The notes below the pieces were generated by a model, which was not told the DNA's origin, did no database searches, and was given only the letters and a program-made list of their open reading frames with translations. From DATCJU01 sp036562635 (lineage in GTDB: Bacteria > Actinomycetota > Actinomycetes > Mycobacteriales > Pseudonocardiaceae): 19,968 bases of DNA. How positions within the stretch are numbered: the stretch's first letter is position 1; every line of letters starts with the position of its first letter. Below, piece after piece: positions 13,340-19,210 of this stretch. The DNA lies in assembly GCA_036562635.1 (NCBI GenBank), contig DATCJU010000112.1:1-19968 (forward strand). The letters are read 5' to 3'. The position numbers and the translations under genes are program-made.

Positions 13340-15148
13340 TTGGCAGCACCGGCCCCCGCGCGGGACACCGAGGTGGTCCCCACACCCCTGCGGAAGGTCC
13401 TGGTCGCCAACCGCGGTGAGATCGCGGTGCGGGTCATCCGCGCCTGCAGGGACGCTGGACTGGCCAGTGTCGCCGTCTACGCCGACCCCGACCGGGACGC
13501 GCCGTTCGTGCGCCTGGCCGACGAGGCGTTCGCGCTGGGCGGCTCCACCCCCGGCGAGACCTACCTGGCCGTCGACAAGATCCTCGACGTGGCACGGCGC
13601 TCCGGGGCGGACGCGGTGCACCCCGGGTACGGCTTCCTGTCCGAGAACGCCGACTTCGCCCAGGCCGTGATCGACGCGGGGCTGAGCTGGATCGGTCCGA
13701 CCCCGCAGGCGATCCGCGACCTCGGGGACAAGGTCACCGCACGGCACATCGCGATGCGCGCCGGTGCCCCGCTGGTGCCGGGCACCAAGGAGCCGGTGTC
13801 CGGTCCCGAGGAGGTCGTCGCCTTCGCCAGCGAGTACGGCCTGCCGGTGGCGATCAAGGCCGCGTTCGGCGGCGGTGGGCGGGGCCTGAAGGTGGCCCGC
13901 ACGCTGGAGGAGATCCCCGAGCTGTACGAGTCGGCGGTGCGCGAGGCGGTCGCCGCGTTCGGCCGCGGGGAGTGCTTCGTCGAGCGGTACCTGGACAAGC
14001 CACGGCACGTCGAGGCCCAGGTGCTGGCCGACCGGTACGGCAACGTGGTCGTGGTCGGCACCCGGGACTGCTCGCTGCAGCGGCGGCACCAGAAGCTGGT
14101 GGAGGAGGCCCCGGCGCCGTTCCTGACCGACGAGCAGCGCCGCACCATCCACGAGGCGGCCCGGGCGATCTGCCGCGAGGCCGGCTACCACGGTGCGGGC
14201 ACCGTGGAGTTCCTGGTCGGCTCGGACGGCACGATCTCCTTCCTGGAGGTCAACACCCGGCTGCAGGTGGAGCACCCGGTCAGCGAGGAGACCACCGGCA
14301 TCGACCTGGTGCGCGAGCAGTTCCGCATCGCGGCCGGGGAGAAGCTGCGCTTCGACGCCGACCCGGTGCCGCGCGGCCACTCCATCGAGTTCCGGATCAA
14401 CGGTGAGGACGCCGGCCGCAACTTCCTGCCCGCTCCGGGCACGGTGACCCGCTTCGTCGCCCCGTCCGGCCCCGGTGTGCGGGTCGACTCGGGTGTGGAG
14501 ACCGGCACCGTGGTCGGTGGCCAGTTCGACTCGCTGCTGGCCAAGCTGATCGTCACCGGCGAGGACCGCGCCCAGGCCCTGGAACGGGCCCGTCGTGCCC
14601 TGGACGAGATGGTGGTGGAGGGCATGGCCACCGTGCTGCCGTTCCATCGCCTGATCGTGCGCGACCCGGCGTTCACCGCCGAGGGGCCGGACGGTTTCGC
14701 CGTGCACACCCGGTGGATCGAGACGGAGTGGAACAACACCGTCGAGCCGTTCACCGACCCCGCCGAGGCGGCGGAGGAGACCCCGCGGCAGACCGTCGTC
14801 GTGGAGGTCGGCGGGCGCCGGCTGGAGGTGTCCCTGCCCGGTGACCTTGCCCTGGGTGGGCGCTCCGGCCGTGGTAAGGCGGGCAAGGCCGCGCCGCGCC
14901 GCCGGGGCGGCACGTCGGTGGCCGCGGTCTCCGGCGACGCGGTGACCGCACCGATGCAGGGCACCATCGTCAAGGTCGCCGTGGAGGAGGGCCAGCAGGT
15001 CTCCGCCGGTGACCTGGTCGTGGTGCTCGAGGCGATGAAGATGGAGAACCCGGTCACCGCGCACAAGGACGGTGTGGTCACCGGCCTGTCCGCCGAGCCG
15101 GGCAGCACGGTCAGCCAGGGCACCGTGATCTGCGAGATCAAGGACTGA
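13340..15148 (+). CDS. accA3: Acyl-CoA carboxylase alpha subunit (biotin carboxylase + biotin carrier)
   Basis: This 602-aa protein carboxylates its own biotin using ATP and bicarbonate and delivers it to the carboxyltransferase (AccD5 in this window and probably others). The biotin carboxylase domain opens with KVLVANRGEIAVRVIRACR (about 19-37) and contains HPGYGFLSENADFAQ, the ATP-grasp glycine loop GGGGRGLKV (about 177-185) and FLEVNTRLQVEHPVSEETTG. A basic, Gly-rich linker leads to the carrier domain, with EAMKMEN and biotinyl-lysine K567, 36 residues from the end. The length equals that of mycobacterial AccA3. The start is TTG 13340 behind an ideal AGGAGGT SD; no competing ATG has such support. 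Confidence 0.96.
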   Translation: MAAPAPARDTEVVPTPLRKVLVANRGEIAVRVIRACRDAGLASVAVYADPDRDAPFVRLADEAFALGGSTPGETYLAVDKILDVARRSGADAVHPGYGFLSENADFAQAVIDAGLSWIGPTPQAIRDLGDKVTARHIAMRAGAPLVPGTKEPVSGPEEVVAFASEYGLPVAIKAAFGGGGRGLKVARTLEEIPELYESAVREAVAAFGRGECFVERYLDKPRHVEAQVLADRYGNVVVVGTRDCSLQRRHQKLVEEAPAPFLTDEQRRTIHEAARAICREAGYHGAGTVEFLVGSDGTISFLEVNTRLQVEHPVSEETTGIDLVREQFRIAAGEKLRFDADPVPRGHSIEFRINGEDAGRNFLPAPGTVTRFVAPSGPGVRVDSGVETGTVVGGQFDSLLAKLIVTGEDRAQALERARRALDEMVVEGMATVLPFHRLIVRDPAFTAEGPDGFAVHTRWIETEWNNTVEPFTDPAEAAEETPRQTVVVEVGGRRLEVSLPGDLALGGRSGRGKAGKAAPRRRGGTSVAAVSGDAVTAPMQGTIVKVAVEEGQQVSAGDLVVVLEAMKMENPVTAHKDGVVTGLSAEPGSTVSQGTVICEIKD

Positions 15149-15155
15149 ACCGCAC

Positions 15156-15186
15156 GTGGCCGGGTCGTGAGGCACGGCCCGGCCAC
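15156..15186 (+). terminator. Terminator hairpin after accA3
   Basis: GTGGCCGGG (15156-15164) pairs with CCCGGCCAC (15178-15186), and CGTG with CACG inside it. This gives about 14 pairs around a 3-nt loop, starting 8 bp after the stop. Confidence 0.8.
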
Positions 15187-15246
15187 GCCCCGGTGGCCGG
15201 AGGGTCACGAGCCGGAGAATCCCCGGTCCCCCGGCGTGGGCGACCG

Positions 15247-15252
15247 TACGAT
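15247..15252 (+). promoter_or_regulatory. -10 box of a leaderless promoter for the first DUF1707 gene
   Basis: TACGAT lies 6 nt before the GTG start, too close for an SD-bearing leader. The same hexamer at the same spacing precedes the next gene (15757-15762). Confidence 0.6.
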
Positions 15253-15258
15253 CGGACC

Positions 15259-15750
15259 GTGGAGCGATTGCGGCCCGGTCGGCGGATCCGGATCGGCCAC
15301 GCCGAACGGCAGGAGGCGGTGGCCCTGCTCGCCGAGCACTACGCCGCCGGTCGTCTGGACATCACCGAGTACGACGAGCGTTGCGCCGCGACGGCCGCCG
15401 CCCGGACCTGGGACGAGCTGGCCCGGCTGTTCGAGGACCTGCCGGAACCGCACCCGGCCCCGTCCGCCGCGGTGGCCTCGACGAACACCGCCCCGGGAAC
15501 CGGGTCGGTCGCCCGTGTGCGTGAGGGGACGCAGCAGGACCGCAAGGGCAACGACGACATGTCCGGCACGGAGGTCGTCGGGTGGCTGGTCCTGTTGAGC
15601 GGTGGACCGGCCACCGTCGTCCACGGCGTGCACACCGGGTCGTGGTGGGCCTTCGGAGCGGCACTGTTCAGCGGCATCCTCACGATCGCACTGGTCGAGG
15701 CACGGAGGGCCGGGCGGCGGCGGAAGAAGCAGGATCCCGGCCGGAACTGA
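15259..15750 (+). CDS. DUF1707 membrane protein (first of a tandem pair)
   Basis: This 163-aa protein begins with a DUF1707 domain: RIGHAERQEAVALLAEHYAA, then GRLDITEYDERCAATAAART and WDELARLFEDLP (residues 11-62). A Pro/Ala/Thr-rich linker follows, then two hydrophobic segments (about 104-122 and 128-146) and a strongly basic tail. DUF1707 is a short helical domain common in actinobacterial membrane proteins; its role is unknown. The GTG at 15259 was chosen because it begins just before the domain and has a leaderless -10 box; the frame stays open upstream without a domain. It is followed 18 bp later by a paralogue. Confidence 0.87.
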   Translation: MERLRPGRRIRIGHAERQEAVALLAEHYAAGRLDITEYDERCAATAAARTWDELARLFEDLPEPHPAPSAAVASTNTAPGTGSVARVREGTQQDRKGNDDMSGTEVVGWLVLLSGGPATVVHGVHTGSWWAFGAALFSGILTIALVEARRAGRRRKKQDPGRN

Positions 15751-15756
15751 CGGACG

Positions 15757-15762
15757 TACGAT
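15757..15762 (+). promoter_or_regulatory. -10 box of a leaderless promoter for the second DUF1707 gene
   Basis: TACGAT lies 6 nt before the GTG at 15769, inside the 18-bp gap between the paralogues. The context GTACGATCG...GTGGAG is shared with the first gene. Confidence 0.6.
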
Positions 15763-15768
15763 CGTGGT

Positions 15769-16227
15769 GTGGAGCAGTCGCCCCGGGAACCGGATCTCCG
15801 TATCGGTGATGCCGAGCGGGAGGAAGCCATCGCTGCCCTCGGCCAGCACGTCGCTGCCGGGCGCCTGGAACTCACCGAGTACGAGGAACGGTGCAGCAGG
15901 GCCCTGGCGGCGCGGTTCCGGAAGGAACTGCTCGCACTGTTCGCCGACCTGCCCGAACCGCGGCCCCGTCTGGCCGCGGCCCCGACCACCCCGAGCGTGC
16001 CGCAGGAGAGTCGGCCGGCACCCCGACGGAAGCAGGAGCACGGCATCCGGAAGCAGGGGTACGGCATCGCCCCTCCGGTGATCGGTCTCGTCGTCCTGTT
16101 CGGGTTCGTGTTCCCCCTTCTGGTGGGACGCTGGTTCGTGCCGCCCCACCTGCTGCCCTTCCTCGTGCTCGCGGTGGTCGTCATCCTGGTCACGGCCCGT
16201 GGCAAGAACAACGGAAGGGGCAGATGA
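15769..16227 (+). CDS. DUF1707 membrane protein (second of a tandem pair)
   Basis: This 152-aa paralogue of the preceding protein has the same layout: a DUF1707 domain (RIGDAEREEAIAALGQHVAA, then GRLELTEYEERCSRALAARF; residues 11-62), a linker, and two hydrophobic segments (about 102-120 and 126-142) ending in a basic tail. The linker contains a 7-residue tandem duplication, RKQEHGI-RKQGYGI, from a 21-bp DNA repeat. The GTG at 15769 has its own -10 box. The stop overlaps the next start (ATGA at 16224-16227), so translation of the HAD-like gene is probably coupled to it. Function unknown. Confidence 0.87.
   Translation: MEQSPREPDLRIGDAEREEAIAALGQHVAAGRLELTEYEERCSRALAARFRKELLALFADLPEPRPRLAAAPTTPSVPQESRPAPRRKQEHGIRKQGYGIAPPVIGLVVLFGFVFPLLVGRWFVPPHLLPFLVLAVVVILVTARGKNNGRGR
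16027..16068 (+). repeat. 21-bp in-frame tandem duplication
   Basis: Bases 16027-16047 and 16048-16068 are two copies of the same 21-mer with two mismatches. The repeat adds 7 residues to the DUF1707 linker. Confidence 0.85.
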
Positions 16228-16928
16228 CCCGTTCGACCGCTCACCGCCCGTCGCTGCTGCTGCTCGACCTGGACGGCGTGCTGTGCCATGACGCGCCGGA
16301 CGGGGCGACCGCCGAGGTCCTGGAGTTGCTGCGCACCGCACGACGACACTGCCGAGTGGCGCTGTTGACCGACACCACCCCTCATGCGGACGGGGACCGG
16401 CAGCTGCCGAACCTGGACGGTGCGGTCGACGTGGTGTTGTCCGCACGAAGGGTGGGAGCGGCCCGCCCGGACCCCGAGTTCTTCCGACGGGCACTGCGCA
16501 TCCTGCAGCACTCACCCGCCCGCACCCTGCTGTGCGACGACGACCCGCGGAGCACCGCCGCGGCCGGGGCCCAGGGCATCGACGCGGTGCACGTGCCCGA
16601 CGTCCCGACGCTGCGTGCCGCGCTGGCCGAGCGGGGTCTGTTGGACGACGCCCCGGCGGCCGGCACGCACCGGCAGGAGCCTCCCGGGGAGGTGCTGCTG
16701 GTACTCCCGGACCGGGACGAGGCGGAGCGGCTGGCCGAGGAACTGACGGCCGACGGCTGGACGCCGTGCACCGTGCACCGGGACATGCTCGCCGGGGAGG
16801 ACGACGCCGAGGACGTGGACTGGGTCGTGGTGCTGGAGCAGGCTCCGGACGGACTGCCGGCGACCGCGTGGCTCGACGAGCTGGACCGCATCGCCGAGCA
16901 GCACGACGGGTTCACCTCCAGGCCCTGA
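16224..16928 (+). CDS. HAD-like hydrolase domain with a possible RraB-like C-terminal domain
   Basis: The first 145 of 234 residues look like a small HAD-superfamily hydrolase. Motif I is LLLDLDGVL with D15 and D17, motif II is LLTDT (T51 or nearby), motif III reads GAARPDP with R81 where Lys is usual, and motif IV is LLCDDDP (D105-D107). Typical HAD phosphatases use the Lys, so activity may be altered. Residues 156-234 (VLLVLPDRDEAERLAEELTA, then DVDWVVVLE and LDELDRIAEQHDGF) resemble, loosely, the RNase E inhibitor RraB fold; this second call is tentative. The ATG at 16224 overlaps the previous stop (ATGA) with GGAAGGGG as SD. It is the last gene of the DUF1707 unit. Confidence 0.7.
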   Translation: MTRSTAHRPSLLLLDLDGVLCHDAPDGATAEVLELLRTARRHCRVALLTDTTPHADGDRQLPNLDGAVDVVLSARRVGAARPDPEFFRRALRILQHSPARTLLCDDDPRSTAAAGAQGIDAVHVPDVPTLRAALAERGLLDDAPAAGTHRQEPPGEVLLVLPDRDEAERLAEELTADGWTPCTVHRDMLAGEDDAEDVDWVVVLEQAPDGLPATAWLDELDRIAEQHDGFTSRP

Positions 16929-17229
16929 CCGTCCCGGACCGGGGTGGGGCGGACCGGGACGCGGCGGGACAGGGCCAGGTCAGCTCGAACTCGCACAACC
17001 GCCGGACCTTGCGGGTGCCCGTGGCGTCCAGGCGCCACAACACCACCAACCACCGTCCCGGGGGCCGTCCCTGACGGCTCAGGAAGTCCTCGGCGACCAG
17101 CCGCGCGTAGCTCTCGGGTGCGTCCCGATCGGTGTAGAAGCCGTGGTCGTCCACGTCCTCGGTGTGCTCCAGCACCCGGGCACCGCGCTCGATGCGGAAG
17201 TACTCGAGTCTGTGCCAGTAGGTCCACAC
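16912..17229 (-). CDS. Small hypothetical protein
   Basis: I do not recognise this 105-aa protein. It starts at GTG 17229 behind a good SD (GAGGAG) and opens with the aromatic-rich MWTYWHRLEYFRIERG. An acidic stretch (EDVDDHGFYTDRDAPESYAR) and RWLVVLWRLDATGTRKVRRL follow, and the tail is basic and Pro-rich. The amino-acid composition and SD favour a real gene. Its last 17 bp overlap the end of the HAD-like gene on the opposite strand. It is divergent from the acetyltransferase gene. Confidence 0.65.
   Translation of the reverse strand: MWTYWHRLEYFRIERGARVLEHTEDVDDHGFYTDRDAPESYARLVAEDFLSRQGRPPGRWLVVLWRLDATGTRKVRRLCEFELTWPCPAASRSAPPRSGTVRAWR
16930..16961. terminator. Hairpin at the convergent ends of the HAD-like and small hypothetical genes
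   Basis: CGTCCCGG (16930-16937) and CCGGGACG (16954-16961) form a perfect 8-bp stem with a 16-nt loop. It begins 2 bp after the HAD-like stop and lies inside the 3' end of the minus-strand gene. Confidence 0.5.
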
Positions 17230-17276
17230 GCCGCGCTCCTCACACCTGGACGGACGTGCCCGACGCCGACCACGGA

Positions 17277-17303
17277 CCGGTGTCGCTGTCTGCGCGACAC
17301 CGG
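17277..17303. promoter_or_regulatory. Perfect 10-bp inverted repeat in a divergent promoter region
   Basis: CCGGTGTCGC (17277-17286) and GCGACACCGG (17294-17303) are perfectly complementary around 7 bp. The element lies in the 225-bp gap (17230-17454) between divergent genes, where a transcription terminator is unexpected, so an operator is more likely. The rest of the gap holds no gene. Confidence 0.45.
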
Positions 17304-17332
17304 GCTGCGCTCAGCGCCCTGCGTACTGTTGA

Positions 17333-17382
17333 TCATGACATGGCCCGTTCCGGTACGCCGGACCGGTACCACGGTCATGACA
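17333..17382 (+). repeat. Direct repeats TCATGACA
   Basis: TCATGACA occurs at 17333-17340 and 17375-17382, 42 bp apart (about four helical turns). CCGGTAC is also repeated between them. They are possible regulator sites for the acetyltransferase gene. Confidence 0.35.
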
Positions 17383-17442
17383 CGATCGACGGTCACTCCG
17401 TCGTGGACCCGGCCGCCGGTGACGGGGTCACGCGCATCCGGT

Positions 17443-17448
17443 TACCGT
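17443..17448 (+). promoter_or_regulatory. -10 box of a leaderless promoter for the acetyltransferase
   Basis: TACCGT lies 6 nt before the GTG at 17455. No SD is present. Confidence 0.5.
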
Positions 17449-17454
17449 GCGCCC

Positions 17455-18033
17455 GTGGAACCGGTGGAGATCAACGCCGGCACCTGCTACCTGCGCCAGC
17501 TGCGTGCCGATGCTGTGTTCGACGATCGCCCGGTGGTGCTCGCCGCCTTCAACGACCCGGAACTGCGCCGCTGGGTCCCCGACTACCGGGTGCCCGACCT
17601 GGAGGCCGCCGCCCGGTACATCGCCCGCCGCACCCAGGAGTGGGCCCAGGACCTGCGCTGCTCGTGGGCGGTGGCGGACCCGGTGAGCGGCCTGATGCTC
17701 GCCGAGGTCGGGCTCAAGGACCTCGACCTGGCGGCGGGAACCGCCGAGGTGGCCTGCTGGGCCCATCCGGCGCACCGGGGCCGGGGACTGGTGAGCACCG
17801 CCGTGCGTGCCATGGTGCGGTTCGGGTTCCAGGGCCTGGGTCTGCGCCGGATCGACTACCGGCACGCCGACGGCAACACCGCGTCCCAGCGGGTCGCCGA
17901 GCGCTGCGGGTTCATCCCTTCCGGCCGGCAACCGCGAGCCACGGTGATCGAGGGCCGCCCCCGGGACCTGCTGGTGTGGTCCCTGTGGGCCGGTGACCGG
18001 GACGACCGGCATCCCGACACGGAACGCAGCTGA
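17455..18033 (+). CDS. GNAT-family N-acetyltransferase (RimJ/RimL type)
   Basis: This 192-aa protein has a single GNAT domain that transfers acetyl from acetyl-CoA to an amine. The N-terminal YLRQLRADAVFDDRPVVLAA and the NDPELRRWVPDY segment are typical of the RimJ/RimL subgroup. The acetyl-CoA pyrophosphate loop is HPAHRGRGLVS (104-114), and NTASQRVAERCGF (141-153) is the usual C-terminal motif. GTG 17455 gives the correct family length, although the frame is open upstream; the start sits 6 nt after a -10 box. The substrate (ribosomal protein N-terminus, antibiotic or small amine) cannot be told. Confidence 0.88.
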   Translation: MEPVEINAGTCYLRQLRADAVFDDRPVVLAAFNDPELRRWVPDYRVPDLEAAARYIARRTQEWAQDLRCSWAVADPVSGLMLAEVGLKDLDLAAGTAEVACWAHPAHRGRGLVSTAVRAMVRFGFQGLGLRRIDYRHADGNTASQRVAERCGFIPSGRQPRATVIEGRPRDLLVWSLWAGDRDDRHPDTERS

Positions 18034-18038
18034 TCGGT

Positions 18039-18044
18039 TACGTT
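18039..18044 (+). promoter_or_regulatory. -10 box of a leaderless promoter for the DUF3558 lipoprotein
   Basis: TACGTT lies 7 nt before the ATG at 18052, within an 18-bp gap after the acetyltransferase stop. No SD is visible. Confidence 0.5.
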
Positions 18045-18051
18045 ACGCCCC

Positions 18052-18657
18052 ATGCGTCGCCCGCACCCGACACCGTCGTTGATCGCCGGTGCACTCCTGC
18101 TGGCCGGGTGCAGCTCCGGGCTCGGCACTCTCGGGGCGTCGACGGACCGGGCCGAGCAGGACCGCACCCCCGTCGCCCCGCCGACCGCCACGACCACCGT
18201 CTGGCCGGTCCGCCCCCGGGAGATCACGCTGGACGGGCGTGACCCGTGCGCTCTGCTCACCCGGTCACAGCGCCGACAGCTCGGCCTGGACGGCCCACCG
18301 ACCCGGTACACCGACGAGCACTTCGCCGGTGCCGAGGCGTGCACCGTCCGGGACAACGAGCAGGGACTGGTGGCCAGGCTGGCCCTGGTCACCGAACAGG
18401 GCGTGGAGGTCTGGCTGGAGGAACCCGCCCAGGTGGACGCGACCTGGACCGATGTCGCCGGGTTCCCCGGCCTCGTGGTACGCACCCCGGGCGACGAGAC
18501 CTTCTGCAACGTCGAGGTGGACATGGCCGACAACCAGTTCCTCGACGTGATGGTCCGGGACGGCGGCAACGTGACCCCGCCACCGCTGGACGAGCTGTGC
18601 CGCCGAGCCGAACGGGTCGCCATCGCCGCGGTGCACACGCTGGCCGGCCAGCCCTGA
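18052..18657 (+). CDS. DUF3558-family lipoprotein
   Basis: This 201-aa protein has a lipoprotein signal: basic MRRPH, a hydrophobic stretch and the lipobox LLAGC with C20 as the lipidated residue. After a Thr/Pro-rich spacer (about 28-50) comes a DUF3558 domain with DPCALLTRSQRRQLGL, AEACTVRDNE, GFPGLVVRT and FCNVEVDMADNQFLDV. The family's conserved Cys pattern (DPC, AC, FC, LC) suggests disulfides outside the cytoplasm. Such lipoproteins are common in Pseudonocardiales and often lie beside ESX genes, as here. Function unknown. Confidence 0.88.
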   Translation: MRRPHPTPSLIAGALLLAGCSSGLGTLGASTDRAEQDRTPVAPPTATTTVWPVRPREITLDGRDPCALLTRSQRRQLGLDGPPTRYTDEHFAGAEACTVRDNEQGLVARLALVTEQGVEVWLEEPAQVDATWTDVAGFPGLVVRTPGDETFCNVEVDMADNQFLDVMVRDGGNVTPPPLDELCRRAERVAIAAVHTLAGQP

Positions 18658-18664
18658 GCCGCGC

Positions 18665-18702
18665 CACGAGAACATCACGAAAACCACGGAAACGTCACGA
18701 AA
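18665..18702 (+). promoter_or_regulatory. Helically phased CACGAAA-like repeats upstream of the ESX promoter
   Basis: Four related elements start at 18665 (CACGAGAA), 18676 (CACGAAAA), 18685 (CACGGAAA) and 18696 (CACGAAAT), spaced 11, 9 and 11 bp, close to one helical turn. A weaker fifth (GACGAAG) is at 18717. The patch is A-rich and ends just before the -35 box. Confidence 0.5.
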
Positions 18703-18704
18703 TC

Positions 18705-18733
18705 TGGACACTGTGTGACGAAGAGAGTACTTA
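18705..18733 (+). promoter_or_regulatory. Promoter of the PE/PPE-like pair
   Basis: TGGACA (18705-18710) and TACTTA (18728-18733) are separated by 17 bp in the most AT-rich part of this end of the window. Transcription would begin about 45-50 bp before the GTG at 18788. Confidence 0.5.
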
Positions 18734-18787
18734 TGGTAACGGAAAGCGGGTCAAGGCCTGGGGCGCCGTCGCGATCGGGAGGTCACC

Positions 18788-19195
18788 GTGCCGTTGCCCA
18801 CGCGTCCCGGAACGGATTCGTCCGGCAACCTCCCCGACGGGGAGATACCGGTCCTCGGAGGTGAACAGGCCCTCCGTGTCGACCCCTCCTCCGTTCCCGA
18901 ACTACGCCGGGCCTTCGAGGCGGCGCTGAGCCGACTCGACCCACAGGTGGACCTGGCGATCACCGACCTGCGTATCCGGCCGTGGGCGGGTGACCCGATC
19001 AGCGCCGAGGCGACGGACCAGTTCAACCGCCACTCCATCGAGGGGCCCGAGGCCGCACTCACCGCACTGCGCAACTACCAGAGCCAGCTCAAGGCCGCCG
19101 CGGACGCGCTGCGGGAGGTGGAGGAGCAGTACCGGAGGGCCGAGGACGACAACCTCGGCATGCTGCGTCACGGACGGCACTCCGGCGAGCGCTGA
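18788..19195 (+). CDS. PE-like (WXG100-superfamily) ESX substrate
   Basis: This 135-aa protein resembles the PE-like helical-hairpin partners encoded before PPE-type proteins in Pseudonocardiales. A polar N-terminus of about 30 residues is followed by two helices: VDPSSVPELRRAFEAALSRL (31-50), and a long C-terminal helix from about residue 74 to 120. The end of the second helix carries YRRAE (Y115-x3-E119), matching the type VII secretion signal YxxxD/E. There is no Sec signal peptide. The GTG at 18788 has an ideal GGGAGG SD. It lies 15 bp before the PPE-like gene, with which it probably forms a secreted heterodimer. Sequence identity to known PE proteins cannot be judged here. Confidence 0.75.
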   Translation: MPLPTRPGTDSSGNLPDGEIPVLGGEQALRVDPSSVPELRRAFEAALSRLDPQVDLAITDLRIRPWAGDPISAEATDQFNRHSIEGPEAALTALRNYQSQLKAAADALREVEEQYRRAEDDNLGMLRHGRHSGER

Positions 19196-19210
19196 GGAGG
19201 CGTGGGCACC

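Noticed and set aside
11801..15208. Open minus-strand frame of 1135 codons
   Set aside because: It spans the complement of the symporter and accA3 and includes both terminators; no domain is recognisable.
15891..16223. N-terminal extension of the HAD-like gene
   Set aside because: It overlaps the second DUF1707 gene in another frame. The ATG at 16224 has an SD and begins just before HAD motif I.
15205..16515. Minus-strand frame of 436 codons
   Set aside because: Antisense to the two DUF1707 genes; low-complexity product without a domain.
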